Shown: positions 1-8,807, counted from the first letter of the stretch. The stretch is 17,097 nt of DNA from Sulfitobacter sp. (GCA_024636405.1 JAGXHC010000014.1:1-17097), one strand, 5' to 3'. Numbers and translations: made by a program. The notes: a model not told the origin generated them from the sequence alone.

Positions 1-751
1 ATGCCTGACGATAGCGCAGTTCCAAGGTGCGTGTGGCAGTGGACAGGTACGGGGTGACCGTCAGATCGCGGTGATCGCCGATCTTGATAAAGTAAGGGAT
101 CTTGAGCCCGGTTCCCAATTGCGATGTGGTTCGGATCGACGGGGTCAGAAACCCCGTCGCACGGTCCAGCGTGGGGTCGGGCAGGCGCAGACGCGGCAGG
201 TAGAATATGGGCACATTGCGGATCCGGAATGTGGCCTCGTCAAAATAAAGCTGCTGTTCCAGTTGGTCATGCACCACACGCTTTGCCCGGATCTGCCAAA
301 GTGGCGGCTTTCCATCGTCACAGACTTTGCACGATGTCACCGCCGTTTTGTAAAGCTGGCTATAGCGCCCCTCCACACGGTTGATCTGGACGGCGGCCAA
401 TTGCAGTTGCTGGTTCAAAATCAGACGCGCGCCACGCAGCAGCCCGCTTTGCAGCTCCGAATCCAGTTCTGCTGCATCGGCAAGTATGACGGTATTCTCA
501 CCTTCTGACAGCACGATAGGCCCCTCAATGGTCAGCGCGCCAGTGCGTTGGTCATAGCGGATGCTGCTGGCACGGATGCGGGTGGTGCCCTGGAATGCCT
601 CGACATTGCCTTGCGCCACCAAAACCCGGTCGCGGGTGATGAAAAGCTCATCCGCCACCAAAATTGCGGGATCGGGCGCCGCGGCGTTCTGAGCTGCCGG
701 CGCCACAGGTGTCAGTACAATCACAAGCCAAAGGAGCAGCCGCATCCGCAT
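1..751 (-). CDS. lptD: LPS-assembly protein LptD, N-terminal part (runs off the left edge)
   Basis: LptD is the outer-membrane beta-barrel that receives lipopolysaccharide from the periplasmic Lpt bridge and inserts it in the outer leaflet. About 250 N-terminal residues are visible. A hydrophobic signal peptide (MRMRLLLWLVIVLTP...) is followed by an OstA/LptA-like jellyroll (about residues 30-130). A CxxC pair follows (C141, C144) just before PLWQIRA, then the start of the barrel region, including FYLPRLRLPDP and TGFLTPSI. The C-terminal barrel lies outside the window. Three in-frame ATGs occur at 760, 751 and 745. GGAGG directly abuts the 760 ATG but lies nine bases ahead of the 751 ATG, so 751 is preferred. 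It then starts one base after the lptG stop, so the genes are almost certainly co-transcribed. Family assignment is secure from the sequence; exact start is inferred. Confidence 0.93.
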   Translation of the reverse strand, partial: MRMRLLLWLVIVLTPVAPAAQNAAAPDPAILVADELFITRDRVLVAQGNVEAFQGTTRIRASSIRYDQRTGALTIEGPIVLSEGENTVILADAAELDSELQSGLLRGARLILNQQLQLAAVQINRVEGRYSQLYKTAVTSCKVCDDGKPPLWQIRAKRVVHDQLEQQLYFDEATFRIRNVPIFYLPRLRLPDPTLDRATGFLTPSIRTTSQLGTGLKIPYFIKIGDHRDLTVTPYLSTATRTLELRYRQA

Positions 752-752
752 C

Positions 753-1850
753 TCAGCCATCCTCCGCATGCAATAGCAGACCAAGTGCCAGCAGGATCGC
801 CGTGGCCGGCGGTGCCCAAGCGGCCAGCATGATCGGAATCTGTCCATTTTCGCCAAGTATCTGTGCGAAACTTCGGATGAAATACAAGCCAAACCCCAGT
901 AGAACAGAAGCCAACACGGCAACGCCCGTGCCTCCGAAACGGGTATGGCGCATGGTAAACGCGCTCGCAACCAGAACCATTGCCATCAGGAAAAACGGTC
1001 TTGCCAGTTCCGTCTGCAACCAGACCTTGTGACGGCGGGGACTGAAACCTGCATTTTCAAGCTGGCTGATGAATTCCGGCAGGTCATAGATCGACACTGC
1101 CGCAGGTTCGCCGATGCTTTGGCGGATGCGGTCTAGGGTCAGCGAAGAGGGGATTGAATAGGCGCTATAGGTCTCGGCGTTGCCTTCTGAATTGGTGCCA
1201 GCCTCCAGCGGCCAGATCTTGGCACCCCGCAACGCCCATTTCCCGTCCTGCAGCGCCGCGCTTGCCGCTTCGATCCGCTGGATCGGGCCGCCGTCAGGTG
1301 CATAACTGAGGAATGTGACGTCATACAGCACCGAGGCATCTGCGTTCGAGCGCCAGGCGCGGATCACAGTCTGGCCCATTTCGCCCCCCTGGCGCAGCCA
1401 GAGCCCTTCTTCGCTGATTGACAAGGCGGCACTGCCGCCTGCGCGGTAGATCTCGGACAGTTTGAGGTACTGCTTGCCCGTTGCCGCCACGATGGGGTTC
1501 AGCATACCCACAGCCAAAACCCCGATCAAAAGCGACACCGTCACCGGTGCAATCAGCGCGCGCATGGCAGAGCGGCCGGCGGCCCGTGTCACCACCAGTT
1601 CAGAGGAACGTGCGAGCGATACAAAAAGCGCCACCGTGGCAAGGATCATGATCAATGGCAGGATCAGGTCGATTGTCTTGGGCGCGTTCAGAAGCGTGAG
1701 CCAAAGCGTCTTTTGCCAGCCGATGTCGTAGCTGCCGAACTTGCGGGTTTGCTCAATGCCGTCAATCAGCACAACCAGCACATAGAGCACGAAGGTGATC
1801 AGCAAAAAGCCCGTTGCGAACCGGCGCGCAAAGTAGAAATGCAGGATCAT
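753..1850 (-). CDS. lptG: LPS export ABC transporter permease LptG
   Basis: LptG is one of two inner-membrane permeases of the LptB2FG transporter, which extracts lipopolysaccharide from the inner membrane and pushes it onto the LptC-LptA bridge. The 365-residue protein begins MILHFYFARRF, the usual LptG opening. It has hydrophobic segments near both ends and a central periplasmic beta-rich domain (about residues 110-260, with LSISEEGLWLRQG), as in the YjgP/YjgQ family. The open frame extends further upstream, to 1967, but that extension lies inside lptF and lacks family character. The ATG at 1850 overlaps the lptF stop in an ATGA arrangement, indicating translational coupling. The length fits the family. 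Confidence 0.95.
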   Translation of the reverse strand: MILHFYFARRFATGFLLITFVLYVLVVLIDGIEQTRKFGSYDIGWQKTLWLTLLNAPKTIDLILPLIMILATVALFVSLARSSELVVTRAAGRSAMRALIAPVTVSLLIGVLAVGMLNPIVAATGKQYLKLSEIYRAGGSAALSISEEGLWLRQGGEMGQTVIRAWRSNADASVLYDVTFLSYAPDGGPIQRIEAASAALQDGKWALRGAKIWPLEAGTNSEGNAETYSAYSIPSSLTLDRIRQSIGEPAAVSIYDLPEFISQLENAGFSPRRHKVWLQTELARPFFLMAMVLVASAFTMRHTRFGGTGVAVLASVLLGFGLYFIRSFAQILGENGQIPIMLAAWAPPATAILLALGLLLHAEDG

Positions 1851-2980
1851 CCCGTGGCCACCTTTCGGCGCAGGCTGCGGCGCAGCCAACCGGGGTGGGC
1901 GGACTGCCACAGCATACCCATAACCAGCACCAGCCCGATCAGCGAAGGCAGATAAAGCAGCGGCCATGCCGATGCGTCCGCGCGCACGGTTTTGACGACC
2001 ACACTGCGCATCCCGTCGATCGCAATCAGCAAGGCAAAGGCCAGCACGATCTCACGCCAGATGCCAAAGCGCGAATGCCCGCCCAGCAGAAGCGTCGAGA
2101 ATCCGATGGCCGCCGCAACGATACAAAACAGCGGTTGGGCAAATCGCGCGTGCAGTTCCTCGGCCAGATCACCGGCGCTGTCTGCGGTCTGATCCGCGAT
2201 CTGGTTCCAATCGCGCAGCAGTGCGGGCGTTGTCATGCTGTGAGCCGCAAGCGTATTTTTGGCTTCACGGCTCACAAGTGCCGAGATATCGAAGGAAAAG
2301 TCCTGAAACCGCGCCGTCGCGAGCCTTTTGTCCTGCGTGCTAAGTCGCTGGGCCATGCCGTCGACCATGATCAAGGTCGTGCCGCTGCCATTGCGCACAA
2401 GATAGGCTTCGGCGGCGGTATAAATCACCCCTTCGGCGGCGTCGCGCCGGTCAGACAGAAAGACGTCGCGCAACACGCCATCTGCGTCAATGGCGCGGGT
2501 ATAGAAAGTGACGCTTTTGGTGGGATGCAGGAACGTGCCTTCGGTCAACAGGCGCGCGGTCACATTCTGCGAAATTTCGGCCTCGCGCTGGGTCAGTTGC
2601 TCTTGTGCCAGCGGCAGCAGGAAATGCGTCAGCACGCTCATCATTGCGGCCACGCAGACCCCAAAGACCAGCACCGGCCGCGCCAGCCGCCAAGGGCCGG
2701 ACCCAGTGGATTGCATCACCGTCAATTCGGATTCGCCCGCCATCCGGTTGGTGACATAAACCGACCCCGCAAAGGCCGCGATCGGCAGAACCGTCGTGAT
2801 CAGCTTGGGCAAACCCAGCGCGGTAAATTCAAGAAAAACAACGGCGGATTGCCCGTCGCCGATCAGCCGGTCAAACAGCAGCACGGCACGGTTGATCCAG
2901 AACAGGGCCACGAGGACGAGCGCGAAAAAGCCGAACATCACGATGAGTTGGGACAGCATATAGCGGTCGAACTTGGCCAC
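1847..2980 (-). CDS. lptF: LPS export ABC transporter permease LptF
   Basis: LptF pairs with LptG as the membrane core of the LptB2FG lipopolysaccharide exporter. The protein (377 residues with the start chosen here) opens VAKFDRYMLSQL and shows a first cluster of hydrophobic segments, a central periplasmic domain (about residues 110-265) and three C-terminal membrane segments, as in YjgP/YjgQ proteins. I chose the GTG at 2980 because AGGGG lies six bases upstream and family members normally begin at this AKFDRY motif. Upstream in-frame ATGs at 2995 and 3064 would add non-conserved polar residues. lptF is first of the lptF-lptG-lptD run and diverges from pepA across about 136 bases that must hold both promoters; I could not pick convincing -35/-10 boxes there. 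Confidence 0.93.
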   Translation of the reverse strand: MAKFDRYMLSQLIVMFGFFALVLVALFWINRAVLLFDRLIGDGQSAVVFLEFTALGLPKLITTVLPIAAFAGSVYVTNRMAGESELTVMQSTGSGPWRLARPVLVFGVCVAAMMSVLTHFLLPLAQEQLTQREAEISQNVTARLLTEGTFLHPTKSVTFYTRAIDADGVLRDVFLSDRRDAAEGVIYTAAEAYLVRNGSGTTLIMVDGMAQRLSTQDKRLATARFQDFSFDISALVSREAKNTLAAHSMTTPALLRDWNQIADQTADSAGDLAEELHARFAQPLFCIVAAAIGFSTLLLGGHSRFGIWREIVLAFALLIAIDGMRSVVVKTVRADASAWPLLYLPSLIGLVLVMGMLWQSAHPGWLRRSLRRKVATG

Positions 2981-3116
2981 TGCGATCCCCTGCATGAATG
3001 CTCTGACGGCGTTTTGCGAGATGTTATCCCACTTTGGCTGCCGGGAAAACTGATATCTGGTCATAGGCTGCCGCGCGCGTTAGGTCTGTGGCCAAAGCAG
3101 ATAAAAGGCGCGCCTC

Positions 3117-4589
3117 ATGACCGAAATCACTCCGATCACATTCATTGAAACCGATATTGATCGGATCGCAGGGCACAAAGGGCGCGTGGCGCTGTTTTTG
3201 GACCCGGCGGGGCGGCTGGATGCCGGTGCGCGGCGGGTCAACAAGCTGAGCAAAGGGGCGCTGGAGCGACTGATCGAAGGCGGACGTTTTGGCGAAATGA
3301 AGGCGGGCCAGACGATCACGATGGGTTTCCCTGCGGATATGGCGGCGGACGCGGTGGATGTGGTGCGCCTGCCGCGCGACGCCAGCGTGGCCGATGTACG
3401 CCGCGCCGGTGCGGCACTGGCAAAGCTGCGCGGGGATTCGGATTTGCTGGTGCTCGCGGCAAACAAGGACAACGTGGCAGAGGCGGCATATGGCCTTGCA
3501 ATGCGGGACTATGATTTTCAGGACCACAAGAGCAAAGGCCATGTGCGCACCGGTCAGGTGACGATCATGTGCGCCAAGCCTGATAGCGTGCGCGAAAGCT
3601 CGGCGGCGCTGCTGGCTGTTGCAGAAGGCGCGTTTATGACCCGTGATCTGGTCAATGCGCCGGCCAATGTGTTGACCACAACCGCCTTCGCACAGCGCTT
3701 GCAGGCGATGACGTCGCTGGGGCTGGAGGTTGAGGTTTTGGATGAAGAAGCGCTTGCAAAGCTTGGCATGCGCACGCTTTTGTCCGTGGGACAGGGATCA
3801 GACAGCCCGTCGCATGTCGTGGTGATGCGTTGGAATGGCGGGCCAAAGGACGACGCGCCACTGGCGCTGGTTGGCAAGGGCGTGGTCTTTGATACCGGCG
3901 GGATCAGCCTTAAACCCGGTGCGGGCATGGAAGATATGACGATGGACATGGGCGGCGCGGGCGTGGTGGCCGGTGTCATGCACACGCTGGCGCGGCGTGG
4001 CGCCAAGGCCAATGTCGTGGGTCTGCTGGGTATCGTGGAAAATATGCCTTCGGGCAACGCGATCCGCCCCGGTGACGTGATCACCTCAATGAAAGGCGAT
4101 ACCGTTGAGGTGATCAATACAGACGCGGAGGGCCGTTTGGTGCTGTGCGATGTGATGTGGTATGCGCAAGAGCGGTTCAAACCCGCCGCGATGATTGATC
4201 TTGCGACACTGACAGGCGCGATCATTGTCGGGCTGGGGCATGAAAATGCGGGCGTGTTTTCCAACGACGATGCGCTGTGCGATGCCTTCCTTGCGGCGGC
4301 AAAGTCGGAGGGCGAAGGCGCGTGGCGGATGCCGTTGGGGCAGGCCTATGACGACCTGCTCAAAAGCCGGATCGCGGACATTAAGAACATCGGCGGCAGG
4401 CCAGCGGGATCAATCACCGCGGCCCAGTTCCTGCAACGTTTCGTTCAGGAAGGGGTGCCTTGGATTCATCTGGATATTGCCGGTGTCGCGTCTGTCAAGG
4501 CGGACACGGATCTGGCGCCCAAGGGCGCGACCGGGTGGGGTGTTGCCGCACTCAACCGGTTGATCGCGGACCGCTTCGAGAAGGGATAG
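3117..4589 (+). CDS. pepA: Leucyl aminopeptidase (M17 family, cytosolic)
   Basis: This is a two-metal aminopeptidase that releases N-terminal residues from peptides in the cytoplasm. The 490-residue protein has a variable N-terminal domain and the C-terminal M17 catalytic domain. All expected active-site residues are visible: K254 and D259 (GKGVVFDTGG), K266 (SLKPG), D277 (MDMGGAG), and D336, E338 and R340 in the signature NTDAEGRLVL. Each is offset by a constant 16 from the E. coli PepA numbering (K270, D275, K282, D293, D352, E354, R356), so there is no internal disruption. The ATG at 3117 is the first good start, with a modest AAAGG upstream. holC follows seven bases after the stop, suggesting an operon. 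E. coli PepA is also a DNA-binding architectural protein; nothing here shows that role. Confidence 0.96.
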   Translation: MTEITPITFIETDIDRIAGHKGRVALFLDPAGRLDAGARRVNKLSKGALERLIEGGRFGEMKAGQTITMGFPADMAADAVDVVRLPRDASVADVRRAGAALAKLRGDSDLLVLAANKDNVAEAAYGLAMRDYDFQDHKSKGHVRTGQVTIMCAKPDSVRESSAALLAVAEGAFMTRDLVNAPANVLTTTAFAQRLQAMTSLGLEVEVLDEEALAKLGMRTLLSVGQGSDSPSHVVVMRWNGGPKDDAPLALVGKGVVFDTGGISLKPGAGMEDMTMDMGGAGVVAGVMHTLARRGAKANVVGLLGIVENMPSGNAIRPGDVITSMKGDTVEVINTDAEGRLVLCDVMWYAQERFKPAAMIDLATLTGAIIVGLGHENAGVFSNDDALCDAFLAAAKSEGEGAWRMPLGQAYDDLLKSRIADIKNIGGRPAGSITAAQFLQRFVQEGVPWIHLDIAGVASVKADTDLAPKGATGWGVAALNRLIADRFEKG

Positions 4590-4596
4590 ACCTGCG

Positions 4597-5058
4597 ATGG
4601 GGGCGGCATATTTCTATCATCTGACACGGCGGCCTTTGGGTGACACCCTGTTGATGTTGCTGACGAAATCACGCGACAACGGCTGGCGTGTCGCGGTGCG
4701 CGGCACCGACCGAGCGGCGCTGGAAGCACTGGATGCGGCGCTGTGGCTGGGACCGGATGACAGTTTTCTGGCGCATGGCATGGCGCAGGGCGACGCAACC
4801 GATGCCGATCAGCCGATCCTGCTGACAACCACGGCGGGCGTCCCCAACAATGCGCAGTGCGTGATGGCGGTTCAGGGTGCAGATGTGACCGCAGCGGAGG
4901 TCGCCGCCCTGGACCGGGTCTGCATCTTGTTCGATGGCAATGATGCGGCCGCATTGGCAACGGCGCGCGGCCAGTGGAAGGCGTTGAAAGAGGCGGGCGC
5001 ATCGGCGCAATACTGGTCCGAAGAAAACGGGCCGTGGGAAAAGAAGGCTGAGATCTGA
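4597..5058 (+). CDS. holC: DNA polymerase III subunit chi
   Basis: HolC (chi) belongs to the clamp-loader complex of the replicative polymerase and links it to single-strand-binding protein in gammaproteobacteria. The 153-residue protein starts MGAAYFYHLTRRPLGDTLLMLL, the typical FYHLT opening, and continues with the Rossmann-like pattern of the family: GWRVAVRG near residue 30, DDSFLAHG near 60, and ILFDGND near 110 before a WK(x)LK helix. It lies seven bases behind pepA on the same strand, a pairing also seen in E. coli. The end is tail to tail with the protease gene, only 10 bases apart, with no visible terminator hairpin between them. Confidence 0.93.
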   Translation: MGAAYFYHLTRRPLGDTLLMLLTKSRDNGWRVAVRGTDRAALEALDAALWLGPDDSFLAHGMAQGDATDADQPILLTTTAGVPNNAQCVMAVQGADVTAAEVAALDRVCILFDGNDAAALATARGQWKALKEAGASAQYWSEENGPWEKKAEI

Positions 5059-5068
5059 CCGGAGTGGT

Positions 5069-5650
5069 TCAGCGCGTCAGGATCAGTTCCCCACTCATGA
5101 TCTCGATCCGGCCCCAGCGTTGCAGATACCCCATGCCAAGCAGCGATTGAGCCATCTCACCCTGATTGACGACGGCAGACACGTCACGGTCAATTACATC
5201 GCCCAATTCCACTGCATCGAGCCGCACAAAAGCTGTGCGCACCTCGCCATTGGCGGTGCCTGCGCGGCCAAGGTAATTGAGCTGATCGGGCTCAAGACCC
5301 ACGTTGGCTGCATCGGCGCGCGTCAGCACCATATCGGTCGCCCCGGTATCAACCACAAACCGCACTGGCGTGCCGTTGATGTCGAGCGTGAGATAATAAT
5401 GACCATCACCATTGCGCGGCACGACGATCTTGCCCTGATCCGTGACGCTGATCTGGCCGCGCGCACCGCTGCGGGAAATGTCCTGCCACAGGCCGACGCT
5501 GGCAGCAGCGCCCAGGAAAATGAGACCCCAGACGGCGGCCTGTTGCATCGTCTTGTTGAGACTTGGACGGCTCTGCATGAAGAACCAGCCCGCCACCATC
5601 AACAGCAGCACAAGCAGATAGAGTACGCGTCCGGTTTCAATCGCGGCCAT
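5069..5650 (-). CDS. Membrane-anchored retropepsin-like aspartic protease (TIGR02281 type)
   Basis: This small aspartic protease has clan AA (retropepsin-like) architecture. The 193-residue protein has two N-terminal hydrophobic segments (about 8-25 and 38-55). A beta-rich domain follows with the catalytic motif VVDTGATD, whose nucleophile is D101. The later GMGYLQRW segment matches the LLGMxxL pattern of single-lobe clan AA enzymes that act as homodimers. The catalytic domain probably faces the periplasm, judging from the membrane segments; substrates are unknown. An AGGGGG element five bases ahead of the ATG at 5650 supports the start. It lies 53 bases downstream of the MarC gene on the same strand, so it may be co-transcribed, and is convergent with holC. 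Confidence 0.85.
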   Translation of the reverse strand: MAAIETGRVLYLLVLLLMVAGWFFMQSRPSLNKTMQQAAVWGLIFLGAAASVGLWQDISRSGARGQISVTDQGKIVVPRNGDGHYYLTLDINGTPVRFVVDTGATDMVLTRADAANVGLEPDQLNYLGRAGTANGEVRTAFVRLDAVELGDVIDRDVSAVVNQGEMAQSLLGMGYLQRWGRIEIMSGELILTR

Positions 5651-5703
5651 GGCTGCCCCCTGTTCAGTGTCACTTAGGGATATAGGGGTGCGTGCGGGCG
5701 TTG

Positions 5704-6336
5704 TCAGCCGGCGGCAGTCGCAAAACTGAAGGTCGACAGCCCATCAAGCACAAATTGCACGGACAGTGCGGCAAGCAACATGCCCAGCAGACGGGTGATC
5801 ACGTTAATTCCCGTCTTGCCCATCACCCGCTCAAGATAGCCGCTGGCCTGAAGCGTAAAAGCCATCACCACCAGCGTCAGCGCGGTAATTGCAATAACGG
5901 TGATCAACCCTTCGGCGCCGGGTTTTTCACCGGTAAGCAGAATGACGGAGGCAATGGCGCCGGGCCCCGCGATCAGCGGGATCGCCAGCGGAAAGACGGA
6001 CGGATCATCGTGATCGTCTGCATCGGCACGGTCCTCGCGGCGTTTTGTGCGCCGCTCAAACAGCATGTCGATTGCGGTCAGGAACAGCAAAATGCCGCCA
6101 GCCACGCGAAAGGCGGGCATCGAGATCCCGATAAATCCAAGCACGGCCTCGCCGAAGGCGGCAAACAGTACCAGCACAAATCCCGCCACAAGGCTTGCGC
6201 GCCAGGCGATGCGGCGGCGTTGGGCATTGGTCATGCCGCGTGTCAGTGCAAGGAACAGGGGGGCGATGGCAATGGGGTCAACGACCACAAACATGGTGAC
6301 GAGGGCCGTGATCATGTAGGCGGTGTCAATCTGCAT
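5704..6336 (-). CDS. MarC family integral membrane protein (UPF0056)
   Basis: This is a six-helix inner-membrane protein of the MarC/YchE/YhgN family. The family was once linked to multiple antibiotic resistance but its role remains unproven. The protein (210 residues) shows the expected features: a first helix with FVVVDPIAIAPLF, a helix ending LFLTAIDMLF, a charged cytoplasmic loop (about 98-115) rich in R, E and D, and FPLAIPLIAGPGAI at the start of the second three-helix half. I chose the ATG at 6336 over the in-frame TTG at 6348 because GGGG lies six bases upstream of the ATG. The protease gene follows downstream on the same strand. Confidence 0.88.
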   Translation of the reverse strand: MQIDTAYMITALVTMFVVVDPIAIAPLFLALTRGMTNAQRRRIAWRASLVAGFVLVLFAAFGEAVLGFIGISMPAFRVAGGILLFLTAIDMLFERRTKRREDRADADDHDDPSVFPLAIPLIAGPGAIASVILLTGEKPGAEGLITVIAITALTLVVMAFTLQASGYLERVMGKTGINVITRLLGMLLAALSVQFVLDGLSTFSFATAAG

Positions 6337-6348
6337 TATCTGCCCCAA

Positions 6349-6394
6349 CGGGGGCCAGCCCCCGAACCCCCGAGATATTTATGGCCAAAAGAAA
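6349..6394. repeat. Hairpin plus GATATTT box, likely dispersed Rhodobacteraceae intergenic element
   Basis: Between the ABC-F gene and the MarC gene lies a perfect six-base-pair hairpin, CGGGGG (6349-6354) and CCCCCG (6359-6364) around the loop CCAG. It is followed on the plus strand by AACCCCCGAGATATTT and ATGGCCAAAAG. From memory this combination of G/C block palindrome, CCCCCGxGATATTT and GGCCAAAA recurs in intergenic spaces of roseobacter genomes. I cannot verify the copy number here. On the minus strand the hairpin comes after the ABC-F stop and just before the MarC ribosome-binding site, so it could act as a terminator or attenuator. Confidence 0.5.
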
Positions 6395-8257
6395 TCACGC
6401 CGTGGCTTTTTCCAGCTTCTCCAGCGCGCCCATCCAAAGGCTTTCAGCGCGCTCCAGCGCGTCCATCACTTCGGCGTATTTTTTGTTCCACACTTCAAGT
6501 TCACCGATCTTGTCGCTTTCGTAAAGGGCAGGATCGGCAAGTTTCTTGGCCAGTTTGTCGCGCATGGTGTTGATTTTGGTAACGCGCTCTTCTGCCTTGC
6601 GCGTCTCTGCGCGCATGGCCAACACGTCGTCGCGGCTGGCGCGTTTGGGTTTGGGGGCGGCTTTGGGCGACTTTGCACCTTTGCTGACCGGTTTGACCGG
6701 GGTCAGCAGCATCTTGCGGTAGGCTTCCAGATCGTCGTCGTAGGGTTTGACGGTGCCGTCGGCCACAAGCCACAGCCGGTCTGCGACCATCGACAACAGG
6801 TGCATGTCGTGGCTGACAAGGATCACAGCGCCGGAATAGCGCGTCAGTGCTTCGACAAGCGCTTCGCGGGATTCGATATCGAGGTGGTTGGTCGGCTCAT
6901 CGAGGATCAAAAGATGCGGCGCATGCAGAGTGGCCAGCAGGAGCGACAGGCGCGCCTTCTGACCACCGGACAGACGACCGACCTCGGTTTCCGCCTGATC
7001 GGGTCCAAGGCCAAACCCGGCTAGTTGCGCGCGCAGCTTGGACTGCAACACACCGGGACGGGCGGCCAGCATATGTTGCAGAGGTGTCTCGTCGATCAGC
7101 AGTTCTTCGACCTGATGTTGCGCGAAGAAGCCGACGCGCAGCTTGTTGGAATTGATCTGCTTGCCGTCCATCAGCGGCAGACGGTCCGACAGCAGCTTGG
7201 CCAGTGTCGATTTGCCCTGACCGTTTTTGCCCAACAGGGCGATGCGGTCGTCCTGATCAATGCGCAGATCGAGCCGCGACAACACGGGATGACCGGGGGA
7301 ATAGCCCACGGAGCCGCCTTCGATATTGATGATCGGGGGCGAAAGCTCTTCTGGTTCGGGGAAGGTGAATACCTTGCGCGCCGCTTCCTCGGGCGGGGTG
7401 ATCATATCCATCTTTTCGATCATCTTGAGGCGGGACTGGGCCTGCTTGGCCTTGGACGCCTTGGCCTTGAATCGGTCAACGAAGCTTTGCATGTGGTCGC
7501 GCCGGGCTTGTTGTTTTTTCGCCATCGCAGTCAGCACTGCGCGTTGTTCGGCGCGCTGGCGGGCGAATTGGTCGTAGGGACCCTGATAATAGGTCAGCTT
7601 GCGCTCTTCGAGATGCAAGATGCCGCCCACCGCGCGGTTCAGCAGGCCGCGGTCGTGGCTGATAATGATGACTGTATGGGGATATTTTGCCAGATAGTTT
7701 TCCAGCCACAACGCCCCTTCAAGGTCGAGGTAGTTGGTCGGTTCGTCCAGCAGCAGCAGATCGGGCTGCGCAAACAATACCGCTGCAAGGGCCACGCGCA
7801 TCCGCCAGCCGCCTGAAAAATCGGAACAGGGCAAAAGTTGTTCGTCGTCGTCAAAACCCAGCCCTTTGAGGATTGATGCAGCGCGGCCTTCGGCGGACCA
7901 TGCGTCAATGTCGGCCAACCGCGTCTGGATGTCAGCGATGCGGTGCGGGTCGCGTGCGGTTTCAGCTTCAGCCAGCAGGTCTGCGCGTTCGGTGTCGGCG
8001 GCAAGTACCGTATCGATCAGCGACACGTCGTTGGAGGGAACCTCCTGAGCGACGCCGCCGATCTTGGCGCGCGACGGCAGCGATATTGCGCCAGCGTCAA
8101 GCCCAAGTTCACCACGGATGATTTTGAACAGCGTCGTTTTGCCCGCGCCATTGCGCCCGACAAGGCCAACTTTGTGGCCTTCGGGAATCACGGCGCTTGC
8201 TTCTTCAAAAAGCGGGCGGCCTTCGATGGAATAGTTGATTTCTGAGATGCGTAACAT
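6395..8257 (-). CDS. ABC-F family ATPase (YheS/Uup-like), ribosome-associated
   Basis: This is a soluble protein with two ABC ATPase domains and no membrane domain, as in ABC-F translation factors that bind the ribosomal E site. In the 620-residue protein the first Walker A is GRNGAGKT (34-41), the first signature is FSGGW (147-151), followed by [12 protein letters not shown]. The basic interdomain linker (about 235-290, rich in K, R and Q) is followed by a second Walker [10 protein letters not shown] (343-351), a second signature LSGGQ (429-433) and [13 protein letters not shown] proline- and lysine-rich stretch leads to a C-terminal coiled coil (about 545-615). The order and length match YheS. 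The ATG at 8257 gives the conserved [10 protein letters not shown] opening; a TTG at 8275 is in frame but less likely. It is divergent from ndk. Confidence 0.9.
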   Translation of the reverse strand: MLRISEINYSIEGRPLFEEASAVIPEGHKVGLVGRNGAGKTTLFKIIRGELGLDAGAISLPSRAKIGGVAQEVPSNDVSLIDTVLAADTERADLLAEAETARDPHRIADIQTRLADIDAWSAEGRAASILKGLGFDDDEQLLPCSDFSGGWRMRVALAAVLFAQPDLLLLDEPTNYLDLEGALWLENYLAKYPHTVIIISHDRGLLNRAVGGILHLEERKLTYYQGPYDQFARQRAEQRAVLTAMAKKQQARRDHMQSFVDRFKAKASKAKQAQSRLKMIEKMDMITPPEEAARKVFTFPEPEELSPPIINIEGGSVGYSPGHPVLSRLDLRIDQDDRIALLGKNGQGKSTLAKLLSDRLPLMDGKQINSNKLRVGFFAQHQVEELLIDETPLQHMLAARPGVLQSKLRAQLAGFGLGPDQAETEVGRLSGGQKARLSLLLATLHAPHLLILDEPTNHLDIESREALVEALTRYSGAVILVSHDMHLLSMVADRLWLVADGTVKPYDDDLEAYRKMLLTPVKPVSKGAKSPKAAPKPKRASRDDVLAMRAETRKAEERVTKINTMRDKLAKKLADPALYESDKIGELEVWNKKYAEVMDALERAESLWMGALEKLEKATA

Positions 8258-8362
8258 GGGCGCGGTGTGGACCAAGCGCCGGGCGGCGTCAATCGCGCCT
8301 TTTCATGGAGTGGGGGTCATGTTAGTGGGGCGGCGAAATTCATCTCTCAAGGAGTTTGCCTC

Positions 8363-8785
8363 ATGGCTCTCGAACGCACATTTTCGATCATCAAACCTGA
8401 CGCGACACGCCGCAACCTGACGGGCGCAATCAACAAGAAGTTCGAGGACGCAGGCCTGCGTATCGTCGCACAAAAGCGTATCCACCTGACAAAGGCGCAG
8501 GCGGGCGAGTTTTACAAGGTGCATGCGGCGCGCCCGTTTTACGACGAATTGTGCGAATTCATGGCCTCCGCGCCGATCGTGGCTCAGGTTCTGGAAGGCG
8601 AGGGCGCCATTGCCAAGAACCGCGAAGTCATGGGGGCCACGAACCCGGCGGATGCGGCAGCCGGTACAATTCGTGCCGATTTTGCCGAAAGCGTTGGTGA
8701 AAACTCGGTTCACGGCTCGGATGCGCCTGAGACGGCGGCCGTTGAGATCGCTTATTTCTTTTCCGGTCTTGAACTGGTCGGCTGA
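8363..8785 (+). CDS. ndk: Nucleoside diphosphate kinase
   Basis: Ndk transfers the gamma phosphate of ATP to nucleoside diphosphates through a phosphohistidine and so balances the NTP and dNTP pools. The 140-residue protein starts [14 protein letters not shown], the usual Ndk opening, and carries the active-site histidine H117 within NSVHGSD. The length is standard. The frame is open upstream to 8267, but AAGGAG (8349-8354) eight bases before the ATG at 8363 and family conservation fix the start. It is expressed away from the ABC-F gene and ends in a strong hairpin. Confidence 0.97.
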   Translation: MALERTFSIIKPDATRRNLTGAINKKFEDAGLRIVAQKRIHLTKAQAGEFYKVHAARPFYDELCEFMASAPIVAQVLEGEGAIAKNREVMGATNPADAAAGTIRADFAESVGENSVHGSDAPETAAVEIAYFFSGLELVG

Positions 8786-8807
8786 TATCGGTCGGACGTT
8801 GTTGACG

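Noticed and set aside
1814..3148. 444-codon open frame on the plus strand opposite lptF and lptG
   Set aside because: Its product is rich in H, Q, R and G with no domain, and lies antisense to two clear LPS permease genes; it is a high-GC shadow frame.
3554..4264. 236-codon minus-strand frame inside pepA
   Set aside because: Ser/Thr/Pro-rich antisense shadow of the conserved M17 catalytic domain.
5059..5068. Shared terminator between holC and the protease gene
   Set aside because: Only ten bases separate the stops and no hairpin is visible across them.
5692..6573. 293-codon plus-strand frame opposite the MarC gene
   Set aside because: Very high in H, Q and G, no recognisable motif, and fully antisense to marC and the end of the ABC-F gene.
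7025..7816. 263-codon plus-strand frame inside the ABC-F gene
   Set aside because: Antisense to Walker and signature motifs of a clear ATPase; no own ribosome-binding site or domain.
8267..8362. 32-residue N-terminal extension of Ndk
   Set aside because: Ndk begins [12 protein letters not shown] with AAGGAG at the right distance; the extension is the untranslated leader.
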